NCBI GenBank assembly: GCA_963170755.1
Contig: OY720683.1
Location: 69,006,634 to 69,070,633 of the forward strand
Origin: Amphimallon solstitiale
Lineage: Eukaryota > Arthropoda > Insecta > Coleoptera > Scarabaeidae
DNA: 64,000 nucleotides
Reading direction: 5' to 3'
The position numbers and the translations under genes are program-made. Shown one piece after another: positions 33,763-45,568 of this stretch. The notes under the pieces were generated by a model. It was given only the letters and a program-made list of their open reading frames with translations, had not been told where the DNA came from and made no database searches. Each line of letters begins with the position of its first letter. Position 1 is the stretch's first letter.

Positions 33763-35555
33763 CTACAAGATATCTGATAAGAATACAGAAGTTTATTAAA
33801 TTATTAGATTAATAACACGTTAGAAGGTAAAGATATAGCAAGAGTGATAACAGGTGAAAGATTATGATGGTTTAAATACATCAACAGAATAAAGATATAG
33901 CATTAGGAAAAAGAATTACAAAGTGGAAACCACATCCAGTAAGATTAAGAAGTATAATTTTTTAAAATTATAAGAATATAACTTTCAACGGCTTTAACGC
34001 TTTTGTTGCACCACCTTCTGTGACGATAATTATTATACCTGGTCTCCTAATTGAACGGGTACGGTTTGCCTATTTGCTACGTATGAATCTAGCGGCCGTA
34101 TTGACTATAAATTAGGGCCCTATAAGATAATAATAAAACGCTGTTAATTTCAAGTATATAATAAAAAAATATCTATACATTGGGTTTATATACAAAGAAA
34201 AAATTACAAATCGTGTGGCAACATGTGTAGTGGATACATATAGATATAAAAGGTAGTTAGTTTGTAATACACAATAAAATTTTTATGTGTCACCGCATTT
34301 CATATATCATCTTTTGTGATTGAGTCGTCTTGCAAATCGGTGTCTGTGTATGAATCGTATTGCAAATCTATAATCAAAGGTGATACTATTTTGTAGATGC
34401 GCATATATTCGTCCTCTTTTGCTATTGTGTGTTTAACAGCATTTTTCCAATTTACAGCAGTTATATTTTCCACAGCATTTTTATGTGTGTTACACTGCTT
34501 TCACTAAATTTGATTTGTTCGTGTTATGGTATTTTTCAGTTGGGTCCATATCAATTCAATAGGATTGAAAATGCAGTGGTATGGTGGTAAACGCAAAATT
34601 GTATGTCATGCTTCTTTGGCTCTGTTATTCACATAATAATCCTTTAAATATTCTTTTGTCTTCATCACCTCTATTAATTGGTTTTTGTATAATGATCCTC
34701 AAAATATAAATCATTTGCTTCTAAAAATTCTTTAATATCTTTCTTATTATTACATTTTATAGGAACTTTGTTTTGCTGTCGAGAATGATACGGAGCGTTG
34801 TCCATCACTATCACACTATCTTTTGGTAAATTTGGCTGCAAAGTGTCACAAAATCATTCTTCAAATAAAGATGATGTCATATCTTCATGGTAATCTAAAC
34901 TTGAGGATTTAACATTTTTAGCAGATAATAGCGGCTGTCCGATCCATCCTTTTTCTGACCCAGCATGAAGAATAATTATTCTCTTCCCTTTCGAAACTGG
35001 CGCGTCCTACTGATACATACTTGAACTATCCACCCAACCTTTGCAAATTGTGTCATGGGTGTCATACCACGTCTCGTATATATAACATATGAATCGTCCT
35101 TCCTGTCTATACCTTCTAATTGCCGTTAGGTATTCATATCGAAGTTTCTGTAACTCCGGGCATTCCATAATTGTGCGACGTTTATCTATAGTGCCAAACT
35201 TTAAACCAGCTTTTTTTAGTGCCCGCCACAAGGTTGCTTTAGAACACTGAAATTTATAGGCTCATCACTGATTCTTTGATGTAAGCAGTCAAGTGTAGAT
35301 ACAATATTACCTCTGTAGAAGAAGTATACTTGCTGCCTAATAGTATCAATTTCATACTCTTCAATTTTTCTCGGTGCTCCTTCGTCACTTCTTTGCTTTC
35401 GAGGCCCTGCGTTATTCTTAATTATCTTATATATTGTTCCGAAAAGCACCTTGGTTAATTGCGACGTTCATTGAATGTTCTGGGTTTGTAGTTCGTTATT
35501 TTCTTCCATCATGGTATGATAGACATTGAGAATGATCTGTTTTGCATCTTCTGAT

Positions 35556-36584
35556 CAGTGCTGCCGGAGCTATATGTCTGTCTTACCCGCATAAGCGAAT
35601 AAAAATACCCGCTTTTACCCGACATTTCAAATAGAAAGCGCCAAATTTAAAAGTGGCCTACATAATTCGAATGTAAGTAAGATCTTTTTCAACCTCCCAT
35701 ATCTTTAATGCCTCTTTTTGTCGCCATTAAAGACGTTGCGGTGCCTAACGCATTTCTATGGTCTGTCTTAATACTTTTCAAATCACTGAAAATTCTTTCA
35801 ACAAATGCGTTTGAAAAAGGCAGAATAAAAAGTAAGGAAAACACTACTTTCGTATTGGAGAAAAGAAGAAAATCTGCAGCAAATTCTTTATTTATTGGAA
35901 ATCTTTGTACAACTTTTTGCAGCGATTTTATTTCATAGCATTGGACCGTTTTTGGTTCAAGAATTCTTAAAATGTTAAAAATTAGATCAGAAAAATCAAA
36001 TCGCGTTTTAATGTCAGGGACAGGCTCTACATAAAGATTTAAGCAACTTTTGATAAATTGTTTCAGTTTGGGTTGCATAATTTTTCCACATTTCAAAAGA
36101 TTCAGTGGCAGATATACCTAAATAAATTTTGCAAAGTGGCACAAACAAGCGAATATTTGTGTGGTCAACAGCAAAAACATTTTTTCCTTTCACGTCACTC
36201 AAATTGATAAAATTGCGGCATAAATGCATCAACAATCTTTGTGTTTTAGGATTCAAGTTATGAATATTGCTTTTGTTCTTTTAACAGACAGAAGTGGAAC
36301 AAACAAGCGAATATTTGTGTGGTCAACAGCTAAAACATTCCCTTTCAAGTCACTAAAATTGATAAAATTGCTGCATAACTGCATCAACAATCTTTCTGTA
36401 GCGTTTTGATTTGATGGGCCATAAAATACATATTGATATCTGATGTTGAGTAAATCGAGTTAAGAAAAGGAAATTTTAATTGTTTTATGTGAAAATACCG
36501 GATTTTACCCGCTTCACAATTTTACCCGACAGTCTGATTAAAATACCCGCGTTTCGGGTAAAATACCCGCAATTGGCAGCACTG
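35556..36584 (-). mobile_element. hAT element of 1029 bp with perfect 8-bp target duplication
   Basis: Ends CAGTGCTGCC / GGCAGCACTG are a perfect 10-bp inverted repeat. CTTCTGAT flanks both sides (35548-35555, 36585-36592). TACCCGC motifs recur next to both ends (sub-terminal repeats). The paralogous site near 8757 ('gcatcttctaatatata') is empty. Confidence 0.92.
35689..36256 (-). pseudogene. Truncated hAT transposase
   Basis: Two overlapping frames: 36256-36014 (FVPLCKIYLGISATESFEMW) and 36096-35689, which ends in LLFILPFSNAFVERIFSDLK, the hAT C-terminal dimerisation motif. N-terminal and catalytic parts are mostly missing, so the element is non-autonomous. Sequence around 36300-36400 partly repeats 36140-36240, a local tandem duplication. 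Confidence 0.65.
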
Positions 36585-36749
36585 CTTCTGATATATGCTT
36601 TCTCTGTCGTGCTCCAACAAATCCTATTATCACTATCCACATCATCATCACTAACACTTTCAGGAAAAGGTCGCCACATGTTCGTGAAGTAAAGAGAGAA
36701 AAATCAGATATGTATACAGCAGTAAAGATTAACAATAAATGATAAATAG

Positions 36750-36867
36750 ATCGTGACTTGTATCGCGGGCTCCTCTAGGAAGCCGTGTTTATAAGTTCCA
36801 CGCTGAGGTAGCGTCCTCCTTGTGGTGTATATTTGTTGAGGAAATCGGAGTCTTCCCGGACTCCCGT
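36750..36867. mobile_element. 118-bp insertion with 11-bp target duplication
   Basis: ATGATAAATAG occurs on both sides (36739-36749, 36868-36878) and once at the paralogous site near 8907. The inserted sequence is GC-richer than its surroundings, has no A-tail and no inverted ends. The long target duplication suggests retroposition of a small RNA or of a truncated element. Confidence 0.65.
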
Positions 36868-36984
36868 ATGATAAATAGACTCAATATTAGATGTAATATA
36901 TATATACCAACTCTCCTAACTATATTTACTTAAATTTTCTTTAATAAATATAAGCACTTATTTCATCTAAATTGTATAGTTTAT

Positions 36985-37502
36985 ATCACGAAAATATCAA
37001 AGTTCGAATAAACTGACTGATTCGTGCGACACTGACGGGCCTGGCTGACACTAGTCATAATGTCTCGAGTTCGCTTAGAGTGCGGAACGAGTCTTACACA
37101 GAATACCCTGCGCCCGGTTATTTTCTTCATATTGCGGCTGGAAAGAAATCGGTTGAGCGGCTTGTAAAGAAAGTCATAATTACTGTTTCTGTAGAGTGCG
37201 ATAATATCAAATTTTTCTTACATTCGAAGATAATTTAAACAGTGCCAGCAAGATGAAGCTGATAAGCATGCTGTTTTCTATGTTAAAACTACAGTATACT
37301 TTTGTACTAAAAAAGCAAAAAAAATGCAACGTTCGAATTTGTTAGTATCTATTTACCGCACCAATATCCACTTCGCTTACCAAATGCGAGCGCAAAGGTC
37401 TACTTGTACATCGATTCTAGATAAAATGTATTAGGGGAAAACATGGGCAGGCTGGTAGGTAACTATTAATGTAAACAAAGAACTTCATTGAGATCAAATA
37501 TT
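36985..37502. other. No recognisable feature
   Basis: A moderately GC-rich patch at 37030-37180 without an ORF; nothing recognised. Confidence 0.35.
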
Positions 37503-38000
37503 TTACTTTCTTATACGTAGTATAAGGTGATGAACATTTTCGGCGGCATTTTTTCAGATGTCCATGTTTAGAAGACTGAAAAAGTTGTTTTTGAAAAAGT
37601 CTGTGCGACTCTCTCTCGCTCTGACCACTATAGCGGCTAAACGGCTAAAGCTATCAATACCAAACTTTATATTTAGTAGTATAATCTTCTTCTTGAGATC
37701 TGATTAGATTTTCAATGAAATCGGTAAACCCAAAGTAGCAGTTTACTTCAGTGAAAATATCAAATTTGATTTTACTAATATCTGATCTGATAAACCAAGT
37801 TTAGATAATATTTCAACAGAATAGAAACACACTTAAAAATAGATTTCAGAAAATTTTTGTAAAGAAGGTTTTCGAAATTCCCTTCCGTTTTTACTATTAT
37901 CAAAAAAATAGCTTTCTGCAAATATTTCGCAAATTATGAATTCTAAAGAGATTTATTATGAGTATAAAAGTACTTATATGTATTTTTAATAATTTTGATA
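37503..38000 (-). repeat. Complex repeat, diverged partial copy
   Basis: Starts at the 'tactttcttatacgtagta' core and runs through 'ccactatagcgg' and 'taaaatgacagg'-type unit sequence. More diverged than the copies at 1-1590. Confidence 0.6.
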
Positions 38001-38149
38001 CAAAAAATGACAGGTTTATTTTATTAGAAGGATAGAGAATTAAAAACTTAATTTTGAACTACTTTTGTATAATTTCAAGCAAATGATGCAATAGCTGTAT
38101 GCTCTGAAGCATTCGAACGTGCAAGTTTAGATGGCGACGCCTCGTTTTC

Positions 38150-38945
38150 TGAATCGTCAACCTTCCATTTTAAATGATTTTTTTTTGATGCCTCGCTTCC
38201 TTGTCTGTCGGGAATCAACCAGTTTTGGTGAAATATGATCCATGTAGAACACTTTCAATTTTTTCACCATTCGTGTTTTTCATCTCGCTGAGTGATCTCA
38301 ACTTTAACAGGTTTATTTTCTCCTGACCAGACTGCGAAAAGGTATGTATTCCGTCTAGTAATATGCAGCTGTCTTTGAACTTCGAAACACCAAGGGTACT
38401 TAATGACCACCACTTCCCCATCAATGATCCTCCAGAATCTAACTTTTTTATCTTTAACAGCTTCTTCTATTGATGCCTTGTACGATATTTTATCTCCACG
38501 ATTGCATCTACTCTTACTAGACTATCTGGAGTAGCACCAACATATAGAATCTCACTGTTAATCCGCCATTGTGACACGCTCTTGTAATGATAGCTGGTTT
38601 AGAGTTACTCTTTTATTATCTATACAATGTTTTATAGAAGCAATATGTGAAATGTTACTTTTATATAACAATGTTTTAATAATGCTCTAACTGGTCGTAC
38701 CGCGTCGATAACTTTCCCAAAATTTTAGGCTATTAGCAATTGCCTTCTTAACTCAAGCCATTCACTGCAATCTCTTTCCAAATTAGCGGCTTCTTGTATT
38801 TGTGTTCTCTCTTTGTTCTTCTTCCGTATATTTGCCAAGAAAGTGTTCTTCAAATTTTGAAATTCATGAGAAGCGTCTTCCGCAACCACTTTGCGTAATT
38901 TAAGAAAAGAAATTAAAGAAAACCACAACTCTTTGGTTCACATGG
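38150..38945 (-). pseudogene. YqaJ-type exonuclease/viral-recombinase-fold pseudogene
   Basis: From 38928: FLKLRKVVAEDASHEFQNLK, then QEAANLERDCSEWLELRRQL (the W-x3-R entry motif of YqaJ domains). Then pieces read LLYKSNISHIASIKHCIDN, VGATPDSLVRVDAIVEIKYR (the G-x-PD ... V-E-IK metal-binding core) and, in a shifted frame, VQRQLHITRRNTYLFAVWSG (the Q-x-Q-LHIT motif). This order is that of lambda-exonuclease-like YqaJ nucleases found in insect genomes, often with mobile elements. At least three frameshifts or stops. Bounded on both sides by fragments of the complex repeat. Confidence 0.6.
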
Positions 38946-39054
38946 CGCGCGTGTTTCGAATGCTGCTTTGTGTTTCCAAGAAATCAACCACCTACCCTAT
39001 ATAGCCCCGACCTGGCCCCTAGTAATTAATGTTCCCAAATTAAAAAGATTAGTG

Positions 39055-39085
39055 TTGGCAACACACGACTTCCTTATACATATTG
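39055..39085 (+). repeat. Tip of the complex repeat with terminal hairpin
   Basis: GTGTTG-G-CAACACAC followed by GACTTCCTTATAC corresponds to the left tip at 1-30. The hairpin stem is kept by paired changes. Confidence 0.5.
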
Positions 39086-39089
39086 CCGT

Positions 39090-41435
39090 GGTATCTTGCA
39101 TATTAATAAGATAATACTAATAGCATTAAGACTTAATAATAAGTTTATTGTATTTAAAAAATTTTAACATGAGTATATTGGGTTGCATACACTTTTATGT
39201 GAGAAAATGTATACATAAAAATTGAATTTATATTTACAATTTAAATAAGTACTAAAATAAAAGACGAGATAGAATTTAAGATGCATATATATTTCTTTTA
39301 TAGAAAAGAGAAACAAGATGTATGGTTTGTGTATAAACAGAATTCGATATGCACAAGAGAAAAATAATTGAATAATTATGTAAACTTGAGAACGTGCATA
39401 AGGTAATAAAATTTATTAAATAAATCATACAAAAAGAATAAATATTTACCTTAACTTATGACTAGATAAGTAAATAAAAAAAGGATATAAATAAAAATAT
39501 TCTGAGACATCAGCAGTAGTGTTTTTCTATAAACGACAGCTGGTAATAATAGAATACATTCAGGAATTTGTACATGTAATATTATGTTTCATAAGCTGTA
39601 GAGAGGTTTGTACGGTTCTTGATGACCTACAAAATAAAAAGAAAATATAATGTAAACTTGGTTTGTAGTTTATCACAGATAGATATATCACCGTTGGAGA
39701 AGTCTTGGATAGAAGGAGGCGACGAAAAGGCAAACCAAATGGACCAAGATTGCCGAGAGCTGGACATAAAACAAAAATAAGATTTGTGTTAGCTAATGGA
39801 AAGAATAAATTCATAGACAAATATAAAGAAGAGTTATATTAATACAAGTATACCTACGTTGGAGAAACGCTGAACAATTTATAAGAAACTTTTAAGTTGT
39901 AAACAGACAATTCTCGGGGTGTTGACCTTTTGAAGTGAGGAACTGTCAAAAAGACAACAAGTGCGTGTGTGTGGGTGTTCAAATCACTACGGCAACTTGA
40001 AAGCCAGGAGCGATGAAGATGCAGGGTGACAACTTAAATGGTAGTTTCGGAAGATGGCGTTGAGAACGGTCACGTGTCTTTCCCGGGAATATAAATTGAA
40101 AACAAGAATCGACAAGATTCATTCATTGATATTCATTCGATTCATTCATTGATTGATTCACAGATTAGCTGGTTATAACTAAAAATCGTAGGGTTAGATA
40201 CACCACGATTCATATTGATTTCTTTTGTATTAGCGTGTTAATTTTATTTTCATTCAAGTTTCAATCATTTTTATTTTCTTTGTTTAATTGTTTTTTTGTA
40301 ATTTTGTAAAAATAATGGAGATGCAAATGGCCGAATTTGAAAAGTTTTTCAATGATTCAAAGTAAGTTAGAGGCAAAGACTTATCAATGTGGCTATACGA
40401 GTATTGAAATATATCGTGCGAACGTATATTCAATATAACGTTATGCAACAGGGATAGTAAATATTTTCCTGAGATAGTAATAAGCATTCTTTAGTTTCAA
40501 GTTTAAAAGAGATAAAATAATTAATGGTGTTGAGTGTTAAGAGGATATAGCGTGCAAATGTATATTTTCTGGCATAGTATTTGGCATCATTAATAGTTAC
40601 AATAAAATTTTGATTATGAATTAATGATTTAAGATTAGATTTGAAATAAGGAAAGTGTTTCTGGGTAGCGGACTCTGAAATGCTAGCTATAACACGTGCG
40701 AATGGTTATAGATAGTAGTCAGATTCAAGCTTTTCTCCAAACATTGACCATTGCGAAATTCTAGGTTTATCAGGGCATTACGTGTGAATATAATGTATCT
40801 GGTGAAAATAGAACTAGCAGAAAATGTAAACAATATACAAAAGTTAATTGGATTTATTTGTTGAGAAACAGGAAAATATTTTTAGAGTTCTATTTAATTA
40901 AGTATAAGAAAATATATTCGTATCATAAAGAAACGTTACAACCTAGAACAAGGTACAAACGTTTTCTTACAATTATGTTTTTTTTAAAATATATATGGTG
41001 AATACAGTATAGCGATGCTATATTTTTTTTTATGTAATAAATATTAAATAAATTCGACAATTATGTTTTATATCATTTCTGGTTTTTCATTTTAAATAAG
41101 CTATAACCTTATCCCAATCTTAAAAAAAAAAACAAGAGATTTGACGAGAGGGAAGAAATTCAGATACACTGAAGAATTCACGTATACTTATAAAGTACGT
41201 GCTGTTAAGATAAATAAAATACACATTAAGGATAATAAAAATTATCATCATCTTTATTATTTATGTTGCTGGAACAGCACCCAACATAATTCATTTGGCA
41301 AGGCCTAATGTATGGCAATACTACAATTATCATATTCCAAATAGTTATGTTGCCACAGCAATATGTGCGTTCCGAAATGTGATACATAAGTTGTTCCAAA
41401 TTGAACTTTAAATTCTGTATTTCTTAATAAAATAA
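39090..41435. other. 2.3-kb AT-rich stretch without recognisable gene
   Basis: No ORF with a recognisable motif on either strand. 'cattcattgatattcattcg' repeats occur near 40120-40160. A promoter-like 'gggaatataaattg' lies at about 40082. A diverged LTR or a non-coding transcript cannot be excluded. Confidence 0.35.
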
Positions 41436-41439
41436 ACCT

Positions 41440-41985
41440 CTGAGTAAAAGTGTGACATCTGTGGCGATTTTAAAATTTGTTTATACAGAAATTATACCAA
41501 ATCCAGCTGAAAGTACTCTTATTTTCTTAATACATCTATATACAAACTAAATTTGAGAAATATTTGCAAATAACTGCTATCCCATGAGAGTAAGTGTTAC
41601 TTACGCCCCGAATTTTGAAATTTGTTATATATAAAAACTGTTCCAACGCAAACTCTAAATAGTTTGGGGTTCTTAATAAATCTGTACAGAATGCAAAATT
41701 TGCAAGATATTTGTAAAAACCTGCTATTTAATAAAAGAAGAAGAATGTATTACTTCCGTTCCAAATTTTTAAATTTCTTTTATACGAAGATTGTTCCAAT
41801 TGCAGCTTTATATACTTTCCCACTTGCAATAAATCTCTATAGAATGCATAATTTGCGAGATATTTGCAAAAAACTGATACTTGATAACAGTCTTCTTTTA
41901 TACGAAGATTGTGCCAATTGTAGCTCTATTTACTTTCGCACTTGCAATAAATCTGTATAGAATGCATAGTTTCAGAATCTTAAGC
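41440..41985 (+). repeat. Complex repeat, ~145-bp units
   Basis: Three to four diverged units ('cgaattttgaaattt', 'aataaatctgtatagaatgca', 'gatatttgcaaaaaactg'). Interrupted by the LINE at 41986 and resumed at 44463. Confidence 0.65.
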
Positions 41986-42049
41986 TTAAAAACTATTATC
42001 ATCGGAGATGGAGAGCAACTCAGCAAATTTCCTTTTATCGTAAGTTCAG

Positions 42050-43704
42050 TAGGTTAAGGGCCATCACCAAAAATCAGATTCACGAGTCTTACTTGAGATT
42101 TTCCTATGAAGCTGAATCAAACCTAATGAGTGACCCAAAACAACTTTGGCGCTATATTCATCTCAACGAAAGTGCTTCTCGTATTCCGTCAGTAATGCAT
42201 GACGGCGATCTCAGCTATGACAACTCTGCCCATATAGTTGAGGGATTTTCTCGTGCGTTTTCCTAGGTTTACCGGAAAGACTCAAATTCAACTGGTTCTG
42301 ACATCAAAAATCAGCTAAAAGATGCTGATTATTTAACCATAACATCTCTCAACGAGGAGGATATTTTCTGTAGTGTCAATCGTCCCAAATCAACCCCGAC
42401 TTCTGGTGACGACCAGATACCTTCCTATCTAATTAAGGATTTCCGTATGGAGTTTGTATGCCCACTAAAAATTATTTTCAATCTGGTGCTGCGCAAAAAT
42501 GTTTATCCGACTTGATGGAAGATAGCTCGAATTAGCCCTGTTCTGAAGAAAGGTGATCGGAGTGACCTCAGGGATTATCGTCCGATTGCAATTCTCTCCA
42601 ACATCTCCAATATTTTCGAGCAAATACTATACAAATTCATACATGCATACTATATCACAGAAGAATATCTCCTATACAGCATGGGTTCGTGACTAGTCGC
42701 TCAACGACGAGTAATCTGCTTTGTATCACCCAAGATATTAGTGCCGCTCTTGAGTCTCGCTCTCAAATGGATGTCATATATACAGATTTATCGCGTGCAT
42801 ATGACACTATTAGACACGACATTCTGCTGAGGAAGCTTGATGCACTGGGACTTCATGGCAATCTGGTTAGTTTTCTGACGTCATGTCTTAGGGACATTTT
42901 TATGTATACTATAATGGATTCAAGTCTGCTGAATTTGCTGCCACATCAGGCGTTCCACAGGGGTCTAATTTGGGCCCTCTGCTTTTTATACTATTTATTA
43001 ACGACCTCTTGAAATCGTTTTCTTGTGATTGGTTGGCATACGCTGACGACTTGAAAATCTATCGTTGTATTGATACTATCTCGGATGCTCTTCGTCTACA
43101 GTGTGATTTGGATACTCACTATGAATGGTATCAGCACAATGATCTGGCACTTAATATCATTAAATGTCATGTCATGAAGTATTCTGGGAGGATGGAACTC
43201 ATTGAGTTCGATTATAGCATTGAGGAACAGGTATTGGCCTGCGTGCAGGAGGTAAAGGATTTGGGAGTGCTATTTGATCGACATTTATCCTTCGCCAAAC
43301 ATATCGCTAATGTAAGCACTTCTGCCTCTGGTACACTTGGTTTTACAATTAATAGTCACTTTACTAATGTAGCCACTATTGAACTTTTTTATTCTTCGCT
43401 CGTGCGTAGTAAGCTAGAATACGCTGCTGTTGTTTGGCATCCAATTTATATCTGCTATAAATTGAAATTGGAGAGCATCCAGAGACGATTTTTAAAGTTC
43501 TTGAGCTATAAGACCAGTGGAGTTTATCTCTGTAGAAATGCCGACTTTTTACGTGGTTTAGTGCATAACAGGATTGACTGTTATGTTGGGTTTGATTCAT
43601 TTCGACGTGCCACGACTTTCTGCCAGAAGTCAAGCTACGTTTTTTACTTCCACGTGCAAGACAAATGTCATGCTGAGGAGTCCACTACATCAAATGTGCC
43701 GTAA
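42050..43704 (+). pseudogene. LINE reverse transcriptase pseudogene
   Basis: Linker region with LMSDPKQLWRYI, GDDQIPSYLIKDF, ARISPVLKKGDRSDLRDYRP (RT block with the P-V-x-K motif) and MDVIYTDLSRAYDTIRHDIL. Then QAFHRGLIWALCF (decayed QGSxLGPLLF) and, in the next frame, MGPLLFILFINDLL, WLAYADDLKIYR (YADD catalytic box) and VKDLGVLFDRHLSF. Stops at 42265 and 42515 and frameshifts near 42690 and 42970 show it is dead. Jockey/R1-like by motif. The N-terminal endonuclease is missing. Confidence 0.75.
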
Positions 43705-43848
43705 TGGAAACAAGTATTTCAATAATATTTTTAATTATTTATGTGTAATGTATTGTATTATATTGTGTGTAATCCGCAAATCTATTGTAAATTACAGTTT
43801 TCCCCTTGCTGGTTTTTTACTGTTGGGTAGACAATAAAGTATTATTAT

Positions 43849-44440
43849 TGTAACGAAATGAGTTTACATTAAATAAAAGAAGCAGACCTCTCAGCGCGAT
43901 AAAAACGCTCTTGTTTACACACGACCATAAATCATCTCGGCGCGGCATATAAAAACGATATGTAAACAAGTCGATGAATCATCTCCACGCCGTATGGATT
44001 GCATAGCGAAAGGGACGAGAACGTTTCTCGTACATGTGGAGAAAAAGCGGGACTGTGCTGGTATGTTCTAGTAATCTTCGCATGTGTATATAAGGCGACT
44101 GGGTCACCGATGGGGATTCATCACGGGATTCATTGCGGGATAAGTAATCGCGGAGTAATTCGGGATTAAGAAAGTCCGTAAGAAGTAGTCTCGAGTGGTA
44201 GCCAAAGAAATAAATAAGTAGTGTCGTCTTATATAAATAGAAGTGTTACATAAATACGGACAGAGATATTAGTAATAGAAATAAATAAATACAGTGTTAA
44301 TTTTAATTTATTAATAGTAGTTTAAGTGTGATAAGTTAGTTTTATATTTTTATATTGTTATATAATTTTAAGTATATAAATATACAGACTGTTTTAAATA
44401 AATAATTGCACGAGTTGTTTATTGGAACCCGAAAACGTTA
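43849..44440 (+). mobile_element. Solo LTR, ~592 bp, same family as 12878-13419
   Basis: Begins TGTAACGAAA and ends GAAAACGTTA(T). Shares 'tatataaggcgactgg', 'ttgcgggat' and the last ~150 bp with the LTR at 12878. Inserted in the (ATT)n tail of the LINE. The final 'ca' is changed. Confidence 0.8.
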
Positions 44441-44462
44441 TATTATTATTATTATTATTATT

Positions 44463-44940
44463 TGCAAGATATTTGTAAAAAGCTGCTACTTGATAAGAAT
44501 AGAAGTATTATTTTCGGTCCGAACTATAATACATCTTTTATACGAAGATTGTTCCAATTGTAGTTCCATATTTTCGATTTTTATATATATATATAAATTG
44601 TTCCAGTTTGAGCTCTAATACTATTATTTTAAATAAATACTAGTATTTCAAATAAATCTGTATAAAATGCATAATTTGCGACATACTTTCAAGAAACCGT
44701 TTTTTGATAAGAGAAAATGGCCTACTTCCGATAGAAATTTCGAAAAACTTTTTTTTAGAAAATCTTTCTAGTATTGACTTTTTAATACATTTCTATTCAC
44801 CAAAAAATTGTCTAAATTTAGTAGTTGACAAGAATTTCGATTTTTTTACTGAAGAAAACTACTACTTCCGGTCTACCGATTTTACTGAAAATCTAATCAA
44901 ATATCAAAGGAAAGAATTACAGTCATAAATATAAGGAAGA
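44463..44940 (+). repeat. Complex repeat, continued
   Basis: Continues the units interrupted at 41985 and ends at the central 'cttatacgtagtataagg' palindrome (about 44957-44975). Confidence 0.6.
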
Positions 44941-44944
44941 AAGT

Positions 44945-45042
44945 TATTTTTACTTTCTTATACGTAGTATAAGGAAGTATTGTGATGGCGAAAACGTTCA
45001 CGTTTTGAAGTCTCCAGATATCAAAAAGTGTTTTTTTTTAAA

Positions 45043-45077
<35 letters not shown>

Positions 45078-45568
45078 CAGTGTCTGTGTGACCACGATAA
45101 CGGGCAAACGGCTATAGCCATCAATTCCAAATTTTGTATTTGCAAGTATAATCTCCCTCCTGGGATCTGATTAGATCCCAGTTCTTCAGTAAAATCGGTA
45201 GATCGGAAGTAGTAGTTTACTTCAGTAAAAAAATTGAATTTGGCAATACTTCGTCGACTACTAAGTTTGACCAAATTTATAAAGAATTCAAATGTACTTA
45301 CTAAACATCAAATTTGATAAAAAAATATTCAAGTAGTTTTTCGAAATTGCTGCTGGAAGTAGGTCTTTTATCAAAAATCAGTTTTTTGCGAATATCTCGC
45401 AAACCATGCTTTCTAGGCAGGTACATTACCAGTATAAAAGTATTTAAAACATAAGTTTCAATACCTTTTGTATAAAAAAAATTTAAAAATTCGGATCGGA
45501 AGTTTCACTTTTACTTCTATCGAATAGCTATTTTTTGCAAACATGCTGTAAATTATGCATTCTATATA
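44945..45568 (-). repeat. Complex repeat, inverted half, with dinucleotide run
   Basis: Starts from the central palindrome, then a (TC)n(TG)n microsatellite at about 45045-45080, then the units in reverse order. Interrupted at 45568 by a mariner and resumed at 48546. Confidence 0.65.

Larger units (their letters stand above)
34300..36679 (-). pseudogene. IS630-like DDE transposase pseudogene, second copy, split by a hAT
   Basis: The N-terminus (MWRPFPESVSDDDVDSDN) is at 36679-36600, then the hAT insertion 35556-36584. The rest follows at 35547-34300: TIYKIIKN, KKAGLKFGTIDKRRTIMECP, YETWYDTHDTICKGWVDSSS and the decayed catalytic part. More frameshifts than the copy at 7512-8846. Confidence 0.7.
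31997..36984. repeat. Segmental duplication block II, copy 2
   Basis: Counterpart of 4185-9019, with its own later insertions (35556-36584, 36750-36867) and without the TTAA-flanked MITE. Confidence 0.85.
41986..44462 (+). mobile_element. 5'-truncated LINE with (ATT)n tail, containing a solo LTR
   Basis: Coding remains 42050-43704 are followed by 'acaataaagtattattatt'. The ATT run is cut by the LTR 43849-44440 and resumes at 44441-44462. Inserted in the complex repeat. Confidence 0.7.

Noticed and set aside
39560..39820. 86-residue minus-strand frame
   Set aside because: No motif, no splice signals and no homologue elsewhere in the window.
43376..43633. 85-residue minus-strand frame
   Set aside because: Antisense of the LINE reverse transcriptase C-terminus.
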